DNA of 64,000 nucleotides from Micromonospora inyonensis (GTDB lineage: Bacteria > Actinomycetota > Actinomycetes > Mycobacteriales > Micromonosporaceae). The notes beneath the pieces are model-generated. The model was not told the origin of the DNA, did no database searches, and was given only the letters and a program-made list of their open reading frames with translations. How positions within the stretch are numbered: the stretch's first letter is position 1; every line of letters begins with the position of its first letter. The position numbers and the translations under genes were made by a program. The DNA is taken from NCBI RefSeq assembly GCF_900091415.1, contig NZ_FMHU01000002.1:2542001-2606000 (forward strand), read 5' to 3'. Shown here piece by piece: positions 1 through 8,642 of the stretch.

Positions 1-1847
1 ACCCCGGCGCAGAGGTTCCACCAGAAGGTGGCGACGTCGGGCGCGCCGGGGAACCGGCCGGCCAGGCCGACCACGGCGATCTCGTCACCGGTGTGTTCCC
101 GGACGGTGGTCGCGGGCGCGGGCGGGGTGGGCAGGGCGGGGGGCCGCACCGGCGCGGCCGGGGCCTCCAGTAGCCGGGCCTGCGCGGCCACCGTGGGGTG
201 GGCGAACAGCTTGGGCATGGGCAGCCATACGCCGAAGCGCTCGGCCAGCCGTTCCTGCACCAGGCCGAGCAGGAGGGACTGCCCACCCAGGTCGAAGAAG
301 CTGTCGGTACGGCCGACCGCCGCCCAGCCGAGCACGGCGCACCAGATGTCGTGCACCACCCGCTCGGTCGGGGTGGTCGGCTCCTCCCCCACCGGCACGG
401 CGACCGGCGGGTCGGGCAGCGCGCGCTCGTCGACCTTGCCGGTCACGGTGAGCGGGAACGCGTCGACCACGACGACCGCCCGGGGCAGCGCGTACTCCGG
501 CAGCCGTCGGGCCAGCGCCGCGCGCAGGGCCGGCGGGTCCAGCGACCCGCCGGCCGGGGTGGCGTACGCGAGCAGCTCACCGTCCCGGGCGATGGCGCGG
601 ACGGCGGCCACACCTGGACAGTCGGCGAGGTGCGCCTCGACCTCGGTCAGCTCGACCCGGTGCCCGCGCACCTTGACCTGCCGGTCCAGCCGGCCGAGGC
701 AGACCAGCTCCCCACCGGGCAGCCGCTCGCCCAGGTCGCCGGTGCGGTACGTGGGCACCCCCGCCGGGTCGACGCCGAAGCGGTCGCTGTCGAGGTTGAG
801 GTAGCCGGGTGCCAGGTGCGCGCTGCGGACCTCGATCTCGCCGTCGGCGGTCAGGTCGACGGCGTACCCGGGCAGGGCGCGGCCGACCGGCAACGGGCCG
901 CTGCGGGTGGCGTCCACCCCGGCCAGCGGGAGCGCGTACCGGGCGGCGAAGGTCATCTCGGTGGCGCCGTAGCCGTTGACCAGCACGCAGTCGGCGGCGA
1001 ACCGGTCCCGGCCCCGGGCCGCGTCCGTCCAGGTGGCCTGCTCGCCGCCGAGGAGCACCACGCGTACCTGGTCGAGCCGGCGGTCGCCGAGGGTGTCCAG
1101 GAGGAAGCGGTAGACGGTGGGGGTGGAGTGGTAGACGGTCACCCGGTGCCGGATCAGTTCGTCGACGGCGTGGGCCAGCCCGTGCCGGCGCAGCTCGACC
1201 GGGACGACCGCCGCACCGGTGAGCAGCGCCGGCCAGAGGTCCGGGATGGCGGCGTCGAAGCTGAACGAGGCGAGCAGGCTGAGCCGGTCGTCGGGGCCGA
1301 TGGCCAGGGTGGCGATCTGGTTGTCCACCACGTGCCGCAGGTTGCGGTGGGTCTGCCCGACGGCCTTGGGCAACCCGGTCGAGCCGGAGGTGAACAGCAC
1401 GTACGCCACCGAATCCGGGTCGACCGGCACCGGCGTCAGCGGCGCGGGGGCGGGATCGTCGGCGACCAGCACCCGCGTCCCGGGGCGGGCCTGGCTCAAC
1501 CGGCGCGCGAGTGGTTCTCCAGCGGCCCCGGTGACGATGGTCCGCACGTCGGCGGCGGCGAGCATGTGCCGCAGCCGGTCCTCGGGGAAGCCCGGGTCCA
1601 GTGGCACGTACGCGCAGCCGGCGGCGAGCGTGCCGAGCATGGCGGCGATGGTGGGCACACCGTGCGCGGTGAGCAGGGCGACCCGCTGCCCGGTGGGGAC
1701 CGTGGCGGCGGCGAGCACGGCGGCGTATCCGCCGGCCAGCCCGTGGAGCGCGGCGTAGCGCACCGGCCGGTCGCCGAGGACGGCCGGTCGGTCGGAGTGC
1801 CGCGCCGCGACGTCGGTGAACCGGTGGACGATCGTGGACTGCGGCAT
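1..1847 (-). CDS. NRPS-PKS hybrid synthase, first module (adenylation-carrier-ketosynthase), 3' part outside window
   Basis: This is the N-terminal 615 residues of a multimodular assembly-line enzyme; the gene runs off the left edge. It starts directly with an adenylation domain: FTSGSTGLPK near residue 154, NGYGATE near 293, YRTGDL near 369, GRLDRQVKVRGHRVE near 391 and the TGKVD lysine motif near 470. A peptidyl carrier domain follows with the phosphopantetheine serine in LGGQS near 522. The start of a ketosynthase (IAVVGLAGRFPG) lies near 594. With no condensation domain in front, this is most likely the loading module, which activates an amino or carboxylic acid and hands it to a polyketide module. 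A hand alignment to GrsA suggests the pocket residues D-A-P-H-L-G-G-F-A-K, which I do not assign to a substrate. The start is the ATG at 1847. Confidence 0.9.
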   Translation of the reverse strand, partial: MPQSTIVHRFTDVAARHSDRPAVLGDRPVRYAALHGLAGGYAAVLAAATVPTGQRVALLTAHGVPTIAAMLGTLAAGCAYVPLDPGFPEDRLRHMLAAADVRTIVTGAAGEPLARRLSQARPGTRVLVADDPAPAPLTPVPVDPDSVAYVLFTSGSTGLPKAVGQTHRNLRHVVDNQIATLAIGPDDRLSLLASFSFDAAIPDLWPALLTGAAVVPVELRRHGLAHAVDELIRHRVTVYHSTPTVYRFLLDTLGDRRLDQVRVVLLGGEQATWTDAARGRDRFAADCVLVNGYGATEMTFAARYALPLAGVDATRSGPLPVGRALPGYAVDLTADGEIEVRSAHLAPGYLNLDSDRFGVDPAGVPTYRTGDLGERLPGGELVCLGRLDRQVKVRGHRVELTEVEAHLADCPGVAAVRAIARDGELLAYATPAGGSLDPPALRAALARRLPEYALPRAVVVVDAFPLTVTGKVDERALPDPPVAVPVGEEPTTPTERVVHDIWCAVLGWAAVGRTDSFFDLGGQSLLLGLVQERLAERFGVWLPMPKLFAHPTVAAQARLLEAPAAPVRPPALPTPPAPATTVREHTGDEIAVVGLAGRFPGAPDVATFWWNLCAG

Positions 1848-2338
1848 GTCAGTGTGTGACTACCGCCCGTAGGCCTGCCCGCACGCAGCGTCCGACGCCT
1901 GCATTCATTGGTCCCCCCAGGATTTCCACAGTGGAAGCAGCATAGGCCGGGCCGGGCTGGCGGGAAGATCATCGATCGGGAGTTGACCCGAAGGTCCGAC
2001 CCCCGGTCGGACGTCGGACATGAACAGCCGTCCGATCAGCCCTCCACCTTGGGAGGCGCTATGGCCTAGGGGGCCACCGACCGGTCATCCTCCGCGGAAA
2101 CAGAGCCGGCCCGGGAGAACTTCCGGCTGATGGACCGGGGCCCTTCCGATCCCGGGGCGGGACCGGGGCCCTCCAGACCCGGAGGCACGACCGGTGCCGG
2201 CGCGTGGGGGGACACACCGGCGACGGGCGCCGAGCCCATCATACGGTCCGTTGTGGATCGACGCCGCCCCGTCGACGTCGTCCGGCATCCCGGTGGTCAC
2301 CCGCCCGCCGGTGACCACCGACCGCTACGGTGGACGTC
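1848..2338. other. Divergent intergenic region between the NRPS-PKS gene and the methyltransferase
   Basis: No credible coding region is visible in this stretch of about 490 bases. It must carry the promoter of the leftward synthase gene and that of the rightward methyltransferase. A 13-bp direct repeat, GGACCGGGGCCCT, occurs at 2132-2144 and again at 2160-2172, 28 bp apart. It could be a regulator binding site, but nothing else supports that. Confidence 0.4.
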
Positions 2339-2932
2339 ATGGGCAAGCCGACCCGCTGGGTGACCGAGACCGGACCCGACCACTCCCGCTGGTACATCGA
2401 CCGGTTCCGCCGGCTGGCCGTCGAGGGGGCGGACCTGACCGGCGAGGCACGGCTGCTGGACTCCATGGTCCGGCCCGGCGCGCGGATCCTCGACGCCGGC
2501 TGCGGCACCGGCCGGGTCGGCGCCGCGCTGGCCGACCGGGGGCACACCGTGGTCGGGGTCGACGCCGACCCGGCGCTGGTCGAGGCGGCCCGCGCCGACC
2601 ATCCGGGGCCGACCTGGCTGGTCGCCGACCTGGCCGAACTGGAACTGCCTGGCGAACCGTTCGACGCGGCCGTGGTCGCGGGCAACGTGATGGCGTTCGT
2701 GGCCCCCGGCACGGAGCGGGAGGTGCTCCGCCGGCTCGCCACCCACCTGCGCCCGGACGGGGTGCTGGTGGTCGGGTTCGGCACCGACCGGGGATACCCG
2801 CTCGCCGACTTCGACGCCGACGCGTCCGCCGCCGGGCTGCACCGGGAGCACCGGTTCGCCACCTGGGACCTGCGGCCCTGGCGGGCCGACGCCGACTTCG
2901 CGGTCACCGTGCTGCGGCGTCCCGCCGACTGA
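2339..2932 (+). CDS. Class I SAM-dependent methyltransferase
   Basis: This 197-residue protein has the Rossmann-type SAM-binding motif LDAGCGTGRVG (residues 51-61), followed by an acidic end to strand 2 (VVGVDADP) and a later DAAVVAGNVMAF segment typical of motif IV. The length is that of a stand-alone small-molecule methyltransferase of the UbiE/Methyltransf_25 type. The substrate cannot be read from sequence. I chose the ATG at 2339, with a weak GGTGG upstream; a GTG at 2330 would add three residues. It is divergent from the NRPS-PKS gene and ends 48 bases from the converging eccB gene, so a tailoring role for the natural product is possible but only inferred. Confidence 0.75.
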   Translation: MGKPTRWVTETGPDHSRWYIDRFRRLAVEGADLTGEARLLDSMVRPGARILDAGCGTGRVGAALADRGHTVVGVDADPALVEAARADHPGPTWLVADLAELELPGEPFDAAVVAGNVMAFVAPGTEREVLRRLATHLRPDGVLVVGFGTDRGYPLADFDADASAAGLHREHRFATWDLRPWRADADFAVTVLRRPAD

Positions 2933-2980
2933 GACCCCGCCGGCCTCGCGATCGCCGTTGCCGCCTTCGACGGGTCGCCC

Positions 2981-4366
2981 TCAGGCGGGTACGACAACCT
3001 CCCGGGCCGCCTCCGGGTCCAGCGGAGGGCCGGCGGGCACCAGGCTGACCAGGCCCGCGGGCAGGCGGACCGGCCGGACGTCGGGATACCCGAGCATGCC
3101 CAGCACCTCCGTCGAGGCCACCACGTGCCGGCGACCGAGGTCGGTGACCACGGAGACGGCACCACCGGTCGCCCCGGGCGCGGCGACCGACTCGACGACC
3201 GCGCCCCAGCCCGGCTCGACCACCACGTGGTCGGCGACCACTCCGCCCGTCCCGGCGGGTCCGCCGTCGCGAGGCACCGCCTCCCGCTCCGGCACGGTCG
3301 CGCCGACACGCACCTCCCGGACGCCACCGTCGTCACCGGCCTGCCCGCAGATCGCGCCCGCCTCGGGGCGCGCCAGCCGGGGTGGGCTGGTCGGCGGGGC
3401 GGTGGGGCCGGTCGGCACAAGGTCGGGCAGTTTCGGCAACCGGGCGAACCGGCCGAGGGTCAACGGCTGTGGGTCACCCTGCCCGGTCCGGGCCAGCAGG
3501 AGGCTCGCCTGCAACTCCGTGATGCCGGCGACCCCGTCCCGGTCGACGACCACGTACTGGCGACCGCCACCGGAGTTGGTGACCAGATGGACGTCGCCGA
3601 TGTCGGCACCGGAGACCGCGTCGGACGCCTCCCCCAGGTCGGGCAGGTCCAACGGGGCCAGGTCCGGGCCGGCCGGCAGGCTGTCGAGCAGCGCCGGGGC
3701 CACCGGCACCGCCCGCTGCCGGGTGGTGGCCAGCGCGGCCAGCACCCGGTTCACGTCGCGCAGCCGGTGCCGGTGCCGGTGCCAGACCAGGTGGAGGCTG
3801 CCGTCCGGGTGACGGAGCAGCACCGCGTCGTCGCCGAGCGGCCGGCCGTCCCGGGCGGGGGCACCGACCAGCAGCACCGAGTGGGGCGATGTCGCGTCCG
3901 CACCGGTCACCGAGCAGACCGTCCAGGGCGCGGTGGTGAGCCGGCCGGCGTCCGGCAGCGAGTCGGGCGCGTCGGGGATGCCCAACGGCAGGCCGCGCGG
4001 CACCCCCTGGATCGAGCGGCGGGAGACCAGCACGGTCTTCGCCCGCTCGGCACCGATGATCAGCAGGGCCGAGGCGTAGTTCGACACCGGATGGAGTTTC
4101 CCGTCCCGGTAGACGAAGCGGGCACCCGACTCCTTCTCCACCACCACGGCCCCCTCGTCGCGCCAGCCGGAGCCCCCGCCGGCGAAGAGACCGTAGAGCG
4201 CGGCACCGCCGAGCGCGATCACCGCCACCAGCACACTGGCCAGGGCCGCGCCGGCCAACCGGCGGAACGGGGGGACCACCGGGTCCGTCTCCCGCGTCAC
4301 CAGGGCGGCGACCGCCCGTTGGACGGTGAACTGGTACGAGTGGAGCTGGTCCTGCCGCGACGGCAT
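2981..4366 (-). CDS. eccB: Type VII (ESX) secretion membrane protein EccB
   Basis: EccB is a bitopic membrane subunit of the ESX core complex with a large extracytoplasmic domain. The 461 residues start with the family's characteristic MPSRQDQLHSYQFTVQRAV segment. A basic stretch and one transmembrane helix follow (about residues 37-62, rich in A/V/L/G). The long C-terminal domain contains the typical repeated R-x-L-P-x-G-L-V and GGAVSVVTDLGRR segments. The length is normal for the family. No eccC, eccD, eccE, mycosin or WXG100 gene lies nearby: the neighbours are a convergent methyltransferase and a nucleotidyltransferase. It therefore looks like an orphan, or is separated from the rest of its system. 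Confidence 0.9.
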   Translation of the reverse strand: MPSRQDQLHSYQFTVQRAVAALVTRETDPVVPPFRRLAGAALASVLVAVIALGGAALYGLFAGGGSGWRDEGAVVVEKESGARFVYRDGKLHPVSNYASALLIIGAERAKTVLVSRRSIQGVPRGLPLGIPDAPDSLPDAGRLTTAPWTVCSVTGADATSPHSVLLVGAPARDGRPLGDDAVLLRHPDGSLHLVWHRHRHRLRDVNRVLAALATTRQRAVPVAPALLDSLPAGPDLAPLDLPDLGEASDAVSGADIGDVHLVTNSGGGRQYVVVDRDGVAGITELQASLLLARTGQGDPQPLTLGRFARLPKLPDLVPTGPTAPPTSPPRLARPEAGAICGQAGDDGGVREVRVGATVPEREAVPRDGGPAGTGGVVADHVVVEPGWGAVVESVAAPGATGGAVSVVTDLGRRHVVASTEVLGMLGYPDVRPVRLPAGLVSLVPAGPPLDPEAAREVVVPA

Positions 4367-4441
4367 GCGTTCCCTTCCCCGTGGTCGGTCGGGTCACAGG
4401 ATAAGGGGCGCACGATCACACCACGTACGGGCACGGCAGCC

Positions 4442-4469
4442 GGCCGCCCGGCGGCACCGCCGGCCGGCC
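4442..4469 (-). terminator. GC-rich hairpin downstream of the nucleotidyltransferase gene
   Basis: GGCCG-C-CCGGCGG (4442-4454) pairs with CCGCCGG-C-CGGCC (4457-4469) around a 2-base loop; the only mismatch is a C-C pair. It begins 7 bases past the stop of the leftward nucleotidyltransferase gene and lies before eccB. There is no U-tract, which is common for actinobacterial terminators. Confidence 0.55.
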
Positions 4470-4475
4470 GGGACG

Positions 4476-5267
4476 TCACCCCTCCGCAGACGGGGCATCC
4501 GTTGTGCTGATCTCGGCGAGCACCCGCTCCTGCACGGCCCGCGCCTGCGGACCGCTCGGCGGTACGCCACCACCACGGGCCGCGATCGACCGCTCGATCA
4601 CGTCGGTGCACCAGCCCGCCTCCGCGAGCCGGCGCCCAGCCTGGACCTTCGACAGCCACACCCCGTGTCGGAAGCGCACCAGGGAGCGGCAGGCGCCCAG
4701 CACCGCGTCCTCGGCGCCGGGCGCCGGCCGGTCGTCGTCCGGCGTGGGCAGGGCCAGCCACCAGCGCAGCGCGTCGACCAGCAGCCGGCGCAGGTCGGCC
4801 GGGGCCGGATCGGCGAACACCTCGGCGGCCGGCGGGCCGAACAGCGTCAGTCCGTGCTGGTGCAGGATGCTGCGGTCGAGCCCGTACCAGAACAGGCCGT
4901 CGGTGGCGGGTCGGTCCGGTCCGTCGACGCTGGCCCGGAAGGGCATCCCCCGTCCGGTGTTCAACTCGACCTCGTAGCCCGGTTCGGGGGTGCCGGACCG
5001 GGCGACCGCCTCCCGGTAGAGGACCAGTTCCAGGCCACGGGCCGGGCAGGGCAGCGCCTCGTGCCGCAGCCGCGCCACCAGACGGCGGCCACGTTCCGCC
5101 CCCGGGGCGTACGCACAGAGCAGGGCCACGTCGACGTCACTGCGCCCCGGCTGGTACGCGTCGAGCGCGACCGACCCGGCGGCGTACGCGCCCACCAGGT
5201 TGTCGCCGAGCACGTCGCGCGCGGCGTCGACCAGGTCCCGGAGATAGATCCGCACGTCGGGATGCAT
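4476..5267 (-). CDS. Nucleotidyltransferase of the aminoglycoside adenylyltransferase type
   Basis: This 263-residue protein has the minimal nucleotidyltransferase signature: GS at residues 31-32, then SDVDVAL with the metal-binding pair D44 and D46. A helical C-terminal domain follows, like the one in streptomycin/spectinomycin 3''/9-adenylyltransferases (domain formerly DUF4111). Family knowledge suggests it transfers AMP from ATP to an aminoglycoside-like hydroxyl, but many chromosomal homologues have no shown resistance role. The start is the ATG at 5267; the open frame continues upstream but reads into the divergent GntR gene. It shares a 169-bp control region with that GntR gene. Confidence 0.75.
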   Translation of the reverse strand: MHPDVRIYLRDLVDAARDVLGDNLVGAYAAGSVALDAYQPGRSDVDVALLCAYAPGAERGRRLVARLRHEALPCPARGLELVLYREAVARSGTPEPGYEVELNTGRGMPFRASVDGPDRPATDGLFWYGLDRSILHQHGLTLFGPPAAEVFADPAPADLRRLLVDALRWWLALPTPDDDRPAPGAEDAVLGACRSLVRFRHGVWLSKVQAGRRLAEAGWCTDVIERSIAARGGGVPPSGPQARAVQERVLAEISTTDAPSAEG

Positions 5268-5436
5268 GCCGCATTGTGTACCTCCCGCCGCCGGAGGTGG
5301 CACATCCACCCCCGGGGCTGCACGCACGGAAGGTAGGGGCGAGAATACGGATCGACATGTTTGCCTCCGGTCGCCCGCCCACGACGCCACAGGCGCGTAC
5401 CACCGATCGCACCGAGCAGGAGAGCCGGGAGGCGTG

Positions 5437-6192
5437 ATGGACACGAACTGGTCGGTACGACTGGACACCGAGACCCGGACGCTCGGCGCCCGGACCGCGG
5501 CCCGCCTGCGGGAGCTGATCCGGGACGGGGTCCTCGCCCCCGGCACGCGGCTGCCGGCAGAGCCGGAACTGGCCCGCCGGCTCGGGGTGAGTCGCCCGAC
5601 CCTGCGTGCGGCCGTCACCGAGCTGATCGGGGACCTGCTCCTGGTCCGTCGTCGGGGTGTCGGCACGTTCGTCTCGGCGGCCCCCCGCCCGGCGCACGGC
5701 CTGGAGCGGCTCACCGGCACCGGACGCGGCATCACGCTGGTCGGACGCAGGCCCGGGACGACCGGACTACGCGTCCGGCACGTCGTCGCGGATCCGGCGC
5801 TCGCCGCCCACCTGCACGTCGATCCGGGTTCCCCGGTCGTGCACCTGACCCGCACCCGCACCGCCGACGGCGTTCCGGTGGCGCACTGCGCCGAGTGGAT
5901 CCCGGCGGGCCTGCTGCCGGAGCCCACCGCGCTCGACGCGTTCGGCGCGGAGGACTCGCTGCACGACCGGCTCGCCGCGTTGGGGCTGCCGCTGCGGCAG
6001 GCGGTGGCGCGGCTGGTGCCGGTGACGCCGGACGCCGACCTGCGGGACCGGCTCCACCTCGCCTCGGACGCCCCGCTGCTCCTGCTGGAGCAGCGGCACT
6101 TCGCGGTGGACCCGGGGGACCGGGTGGCGCTGTTCAGCCGCCACTGGTACGACACCGACCGGATCGACCTGGAACTCGTCCGCCGGGGCTGA
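5437..6192 (+). CDS. GntR/UTRA (HutC-type) transcriptional regulator
   Basis: This 251-residue protein has an N-terminal winged helix (about residues 15-80) with the recognition segment ARRLGVSRPTLRAAV. A UTRA ligand-binding domain follows (about 95-245), marked by the ending ALFSRHWYDTDRIDLEL that is typical of HutC-type regulators. The start is the ATG at 5437 with GGGAGG just upstream; an adjacent in-frame GTG at 5434 is possible. It is divergent from the nucleotidyltransferase gene, which is a plausible target. The effector is unknown. Confidence 0.85.
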   Translation: MDTNWSVRLDTETRTLGARTAARLRELIRDGVLAPGTRLPAEPELARRLGVSRPTLRAAVTELIGDLLLVRRRGVGTFVSAAPRPAHGLERLTGTGRGITLVGRRPGTTGLRVRHVVADPALAAHLHVDPGSPVVHLTRTRTADGVPVAHCAEWIPAGLLPEPTALDAFGAEDSLHDRLAALGLPLRQAVARLVPVTPDADLRDRLHLASDAPLLLLEQRHFAVDPGDRVALFSRHWYDTDRIDLELVRRG

Positions 6193-6221
6193 CCGCCGGC
6201 CGGACACGACCGCTAACCGTC

Positions 6222-6295
6222 GGGCGGCGGGCGGCGGGCGGCGGGCGGCGGGCGGCGGGCGGCGGGCGGCGGGCGGCGGGCGGCGGGCGGCGGGG
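6222..6295. repeat. Tandem 7-bp repeat (GGGCGGC), about 10.5 copies
   Basis: GGGCGGC is repeated without interruption over 74 bases, between the stop of the GntR gene (6192) and the stop of the converging desaturase gene (6296). The G-rich + strand could form G-quadruplexes, and the array is a likely site for slippage and copy-number change. Its position between two convergent genes would allow an effect on transcript ends, which is inference. Confidence 0.95.
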
Positions 6296-7447
6296 TCAGC
6301 CCACCAGCGAGGGCTCGCGGGTCACCGCCGGCTGGTCGTCCACCGCGCGGGGGCCGGTGGCGGACCGGTTCGGCAGGGAGAGCCGGATGACCTTCCACCA
6401 CGCCGAGGCGACCTGCCGGGGCAGCGAGCCGGTGGTGTACGACAGCCCGTACCGCCGGAATACCTCGCGCACCTCCGGGGCGATTTCCCCGTAGCGGTTG
6501 CTGGGCAGGTCGGGGAAGAGGTGGTGCTCGATCTGGTGGGAGAGGTTGCCGGCCATCAGGTGCAGCAGCCGACCACCCCTGATGTTGCCCGACCCGAGCA
6601 TCTGCCGCAGGTACCACTCCCCCTTCGTCTCCCCCTCGATCGAGGTCTTCTCGAAGGTCTCGACCCCGCTCGGGAAGTGCCCACACATGATCACCGAGTG
6701 GCTCCACAGGTTGCGGACCAGGTTCGCGGTGAAGGTGGCGGCCAGGGTGCTGAGGAAGGACGGCCCGGACAGCAGCGGGTGCAACACGTAGTCCTTGAGC
6801 ACCTGGCGGCGGATCTTGCGCAGCACCGCCTTCCCGCGCCGGCGGAACACCGGGTCCCGGGTGGTCTTCTCCTGGAGGTGGCGGCCCAGTTCCATGTCGT
6901 ACGCGGCGATGCCGTACTCGAAGAAGCAGGCGTTGACCAGGTTCCACAGCGGCTGGCCGAGGTGCATCGGCAGCCAGGGCTGGTCCTCGTCGACGCGCAT
7001 GATGCCGTAGCCGAGGTCGTTGTCCCGACCGACGACGTTCGTGTACTTGTGGTGCAGCTCGTTGTGTGACTGCTTCCACTGCTCGGCCGGGGAGACGTGG
7101 TCCCACTCCCAGGTGGTCGAGTGGATCTTCGGATCCCGCATCCAGTCCCACTGGCCGTGCAGGACGTTGTGGCCGATCTCCATGTTGTCCAGGATCTTCG
7201 CCACCGCCAGGCCGGCGGTGCCCACCACCCAGGCGGGTGGGAAGAGCGAGAAGAGCAGCACGACCCGACTGCCCAGCTCCAGCTTGCGCTGGGTCGCGAT
7301 GAGCCGGCGGATGTAGGCGGCGTCCCGCTCCCCCCGGCTGGCGATGACCCGGTCCCGGATCGCGTCGAGGTCGGCGGCGAGCGCCTCGATGTCCGCCTCG
7401 GTGAGGTGCGCGATCGGGTTGTGCGGCTTCTTCTGGATCACGGTCAT
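6296..7447 (-). CDS. Membrane fatty acid desaturase (acyl-CoA/acyl-lipid type)
   Basis: This is a di-iron integral membrane desaturase of 383 residues. The three histidine boxes are visible: H93-x3-H97 (GHNVLHG), HNELHH at 128-133, and QIEHHLFPD near residue 310. Hydrophobic stretches lie around 60-85 and 245-270. Family members such as the mycobacterial DesA3 introduce a double bond into long-chain acyl groups, using electrons from a paired NADPH reductase. That partner is encoded 17 bases upstream on the same strand, so the two form an operon. The start is the ATG at 7447. The product probably tunes membrane fluidity. The gene ends exactly at the heptamer repeat array. Confidence 0.9.
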   Translation of the reverse strand: MTVIQKKPHNPIAHLTEADIEALAADLDAIRDRVIASRGERDAAYIRRLIATQRKLELGSRVVLLFSLFPPAWVVGTAGLAVAKILDNMEIGHNVLHGQWDWMRDPKIHSTTWEWDHVSPAEQWKQSHNELHHKYTNVVGRDNDLGYGIMRVDEDQPWLPMHLGQPLWNLVNACFFEYGIAAYDMELGRHLQEKTTRDPVFRRRGKAVLRKIRRQVLKDYVLHPLLSGPSFLSTLAATFTANLVRNLWSHSVIMCGHFPSGVETFEKTSIEGETKGEWYLRQMLGSGNIRGGRLLHLMAGNLSHQIEHHLFPDLPSNRYGEIAPEVREVFRRYGLSYTTGSLPRQVASAWWKVIRLSLPNRSATGPRAVDDQPAVTREPSLVG

Positions 7448-7464
7448 GTCCGCAACTCCCGTCG

Positions 7465-8556
7465 TCAGAGGTCGATGTCGCAGGGGCCGGCCGCGGCCGA
7501 CACGCAGGTCTGGATGAGCACGCCGTCGCCGGGTAACGCGGTGGTGAGTTCCCCGGTACGCAGGTCGCGAACCGCGCCCTGGCGCAGCGGCAGGACGCAG
7601 CCGAAGCAGATGCCCATCCGGCAACCGGAGGGCATCAACACCCCGGCCTCCTCGCCCGCGTCGAGCAGCGCACGGGCCCCGTCGGCCTGGACGGTGACCC
7701 CGGCGCCGGTGAAGGTCACCGGCCCGCCCTCGCCCGCGGTGATCACGGTCGGGCGGAACCGCTCGGTGTGCAGCCGGTCGGCGGCACCGGCGTCGGCCCA
7801 GTGCCGCTCCACCGCGTCGAGCAGGCCGACCGGGCCGCAGGCCCAGGTCTGCCGGTCGAGGTGGTCCGGCACGAGGTCGGCGAGGTCCGCCACGTCGAGC
7901 ACCCCGTCGGTGTCGGTGTGCCGCTCGACCAGGCGCAGCGCGCCACGCGCGGCGAGACCACGCAGTTCGGCGCCGAAGATCACGTCGGCCGGGGTGGGCG
8001 CGGAGTGCAGCACGACGACGTCGGCCCCGGCGAGGACTCCGGACCGGAGCATGCCCATGACCGGGGTGACACCGCTGCCGGCGGTGACGAACAGGACCCG
8101 GTCCGGCGCCGGTCGGGGCAGGACGAAGTCGCCCTGGGCCTGGTCGAGCTGGATGATCGTCCCCGGCCGGATGCGGCGGACCAGGTGGTTGCTGACCACG
8201 CCGTCGGGAAGGGCCTTGACGGTGACGGTGACCGGGTCGGTCCGCCGACCCGGCGGCGAGGTGAGCGAGTACGCGCGCCACTGGCGCACGCCGTCGACGT
8301 CCACGCCGAGTCGGACGTACTGGCCGGGCCGGTGGCCGCGCCAGCCACGGCCGGGGCGGATCACGACGGTCGCCGCGTCGCGGGTCTCGGGTCGGACGTC
8401 GAGGATCCGGCCGCGCAGGTCGGCCCCGGCGCGCAACGGCGCGACGAGGTCGAGGTAGTCCTCGGGCAGCAGCGGGGTGGTGACCGCGCCGGCGAGCCGC
8501 AGGAGCCGGTCCCGGAGGGGAACCCGGCTGGACCGGTGCGGAACGGTGGTGGTCAT
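7465..8556 (-). CDS. Ferredoxin-NADP-type reductase with C-terminal [2Fe-2S] domain, electron donor of the desaturase
   Basis: This 363-residue protein has a flavin-binding barrel (FAD motif RAYSLTSPP), then a nicotinamide-binding domain (GSGVTPVMGMLR). The C-terminal plant-type ferredoxin domain has the cluster ligands in CRMGICFGC plus a final cysteine in IQTC. The domain order matches the mycobacterial Rv3230c type that feeds electrons to DesA3. The start is the ATG at 8556; an upstream in-frame start would add ten residues. It is the first gene of the operon with the desaturase and is divergent from a PucR-like regulator that probably controls both. Confidence 0.9.
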   Translation of the reverse strand: MTTTVPHRSSRVPLRDRLLRLAGAVTTPLLPEDYLDLVAPLRAGADLRGRILDVRPETRDAATVVIRPGRGWRGHRPGQYVRLGVDVDGVRQWRAYSLTSPPGRRTDPVTVTVKALPDGVVSNHLVRRIRPGTIIQLDQAQGDFVLPRPAPDRVLFVTAGSGVTPVMGMLRSGVLAGADVVVLHSAPTPADVIFGAELRGLAARGALRLVERHTDTDGVLDVADLADLVPDHLDRQTWACGPVGLLDAVERHWADAGAADRLHTERFRPTVITAGEGGPVTFTGAGVTVQADGARALLDAGEEAGVLMPSGCRMGICFGCVLPLRQGAVRDLRTGELTTALPGDGVLIQTCVSAAAGPCDIDL

Positions 8557-8642
8557 ATAACCATGGTGGGCGCACCGTAAGTACAAAAGCTTGGCTCGGC
8601 GAGGTAAAACAGCCTCACCTTCTTGTGCGGAGGGAACAAAAA

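Noticed and set aside
198..1859. Long open frame (553 codons) on the + strand over the NRPS-PKS gene
   Set aside because: It is the shadow of a very GC-rich gene on the other strand; its product is low-complexity, and the minus strand has complete adenylation motifs.
4476..6155. A 559-codon reading of the nucleotidyltransferase gene
   Set aside because: The extra 296 N-terminal codons lie antisense to the GntR gene and are arginine/serine-rich noise; family similarity starts at the ATG at 5267.
6222..6295. A CRISPR array
   Set aside because: The repeat is a continuous 7-bp tandem without spacers, and there are no cas genes in the window.
6296..8575. A desaturase fused to a long N-terminal extension
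   Set aside because: The extension is the wrong frame of the reductase gene; the desaturase has its own ATG at 7447, and the histidine boxes fit the normal length.
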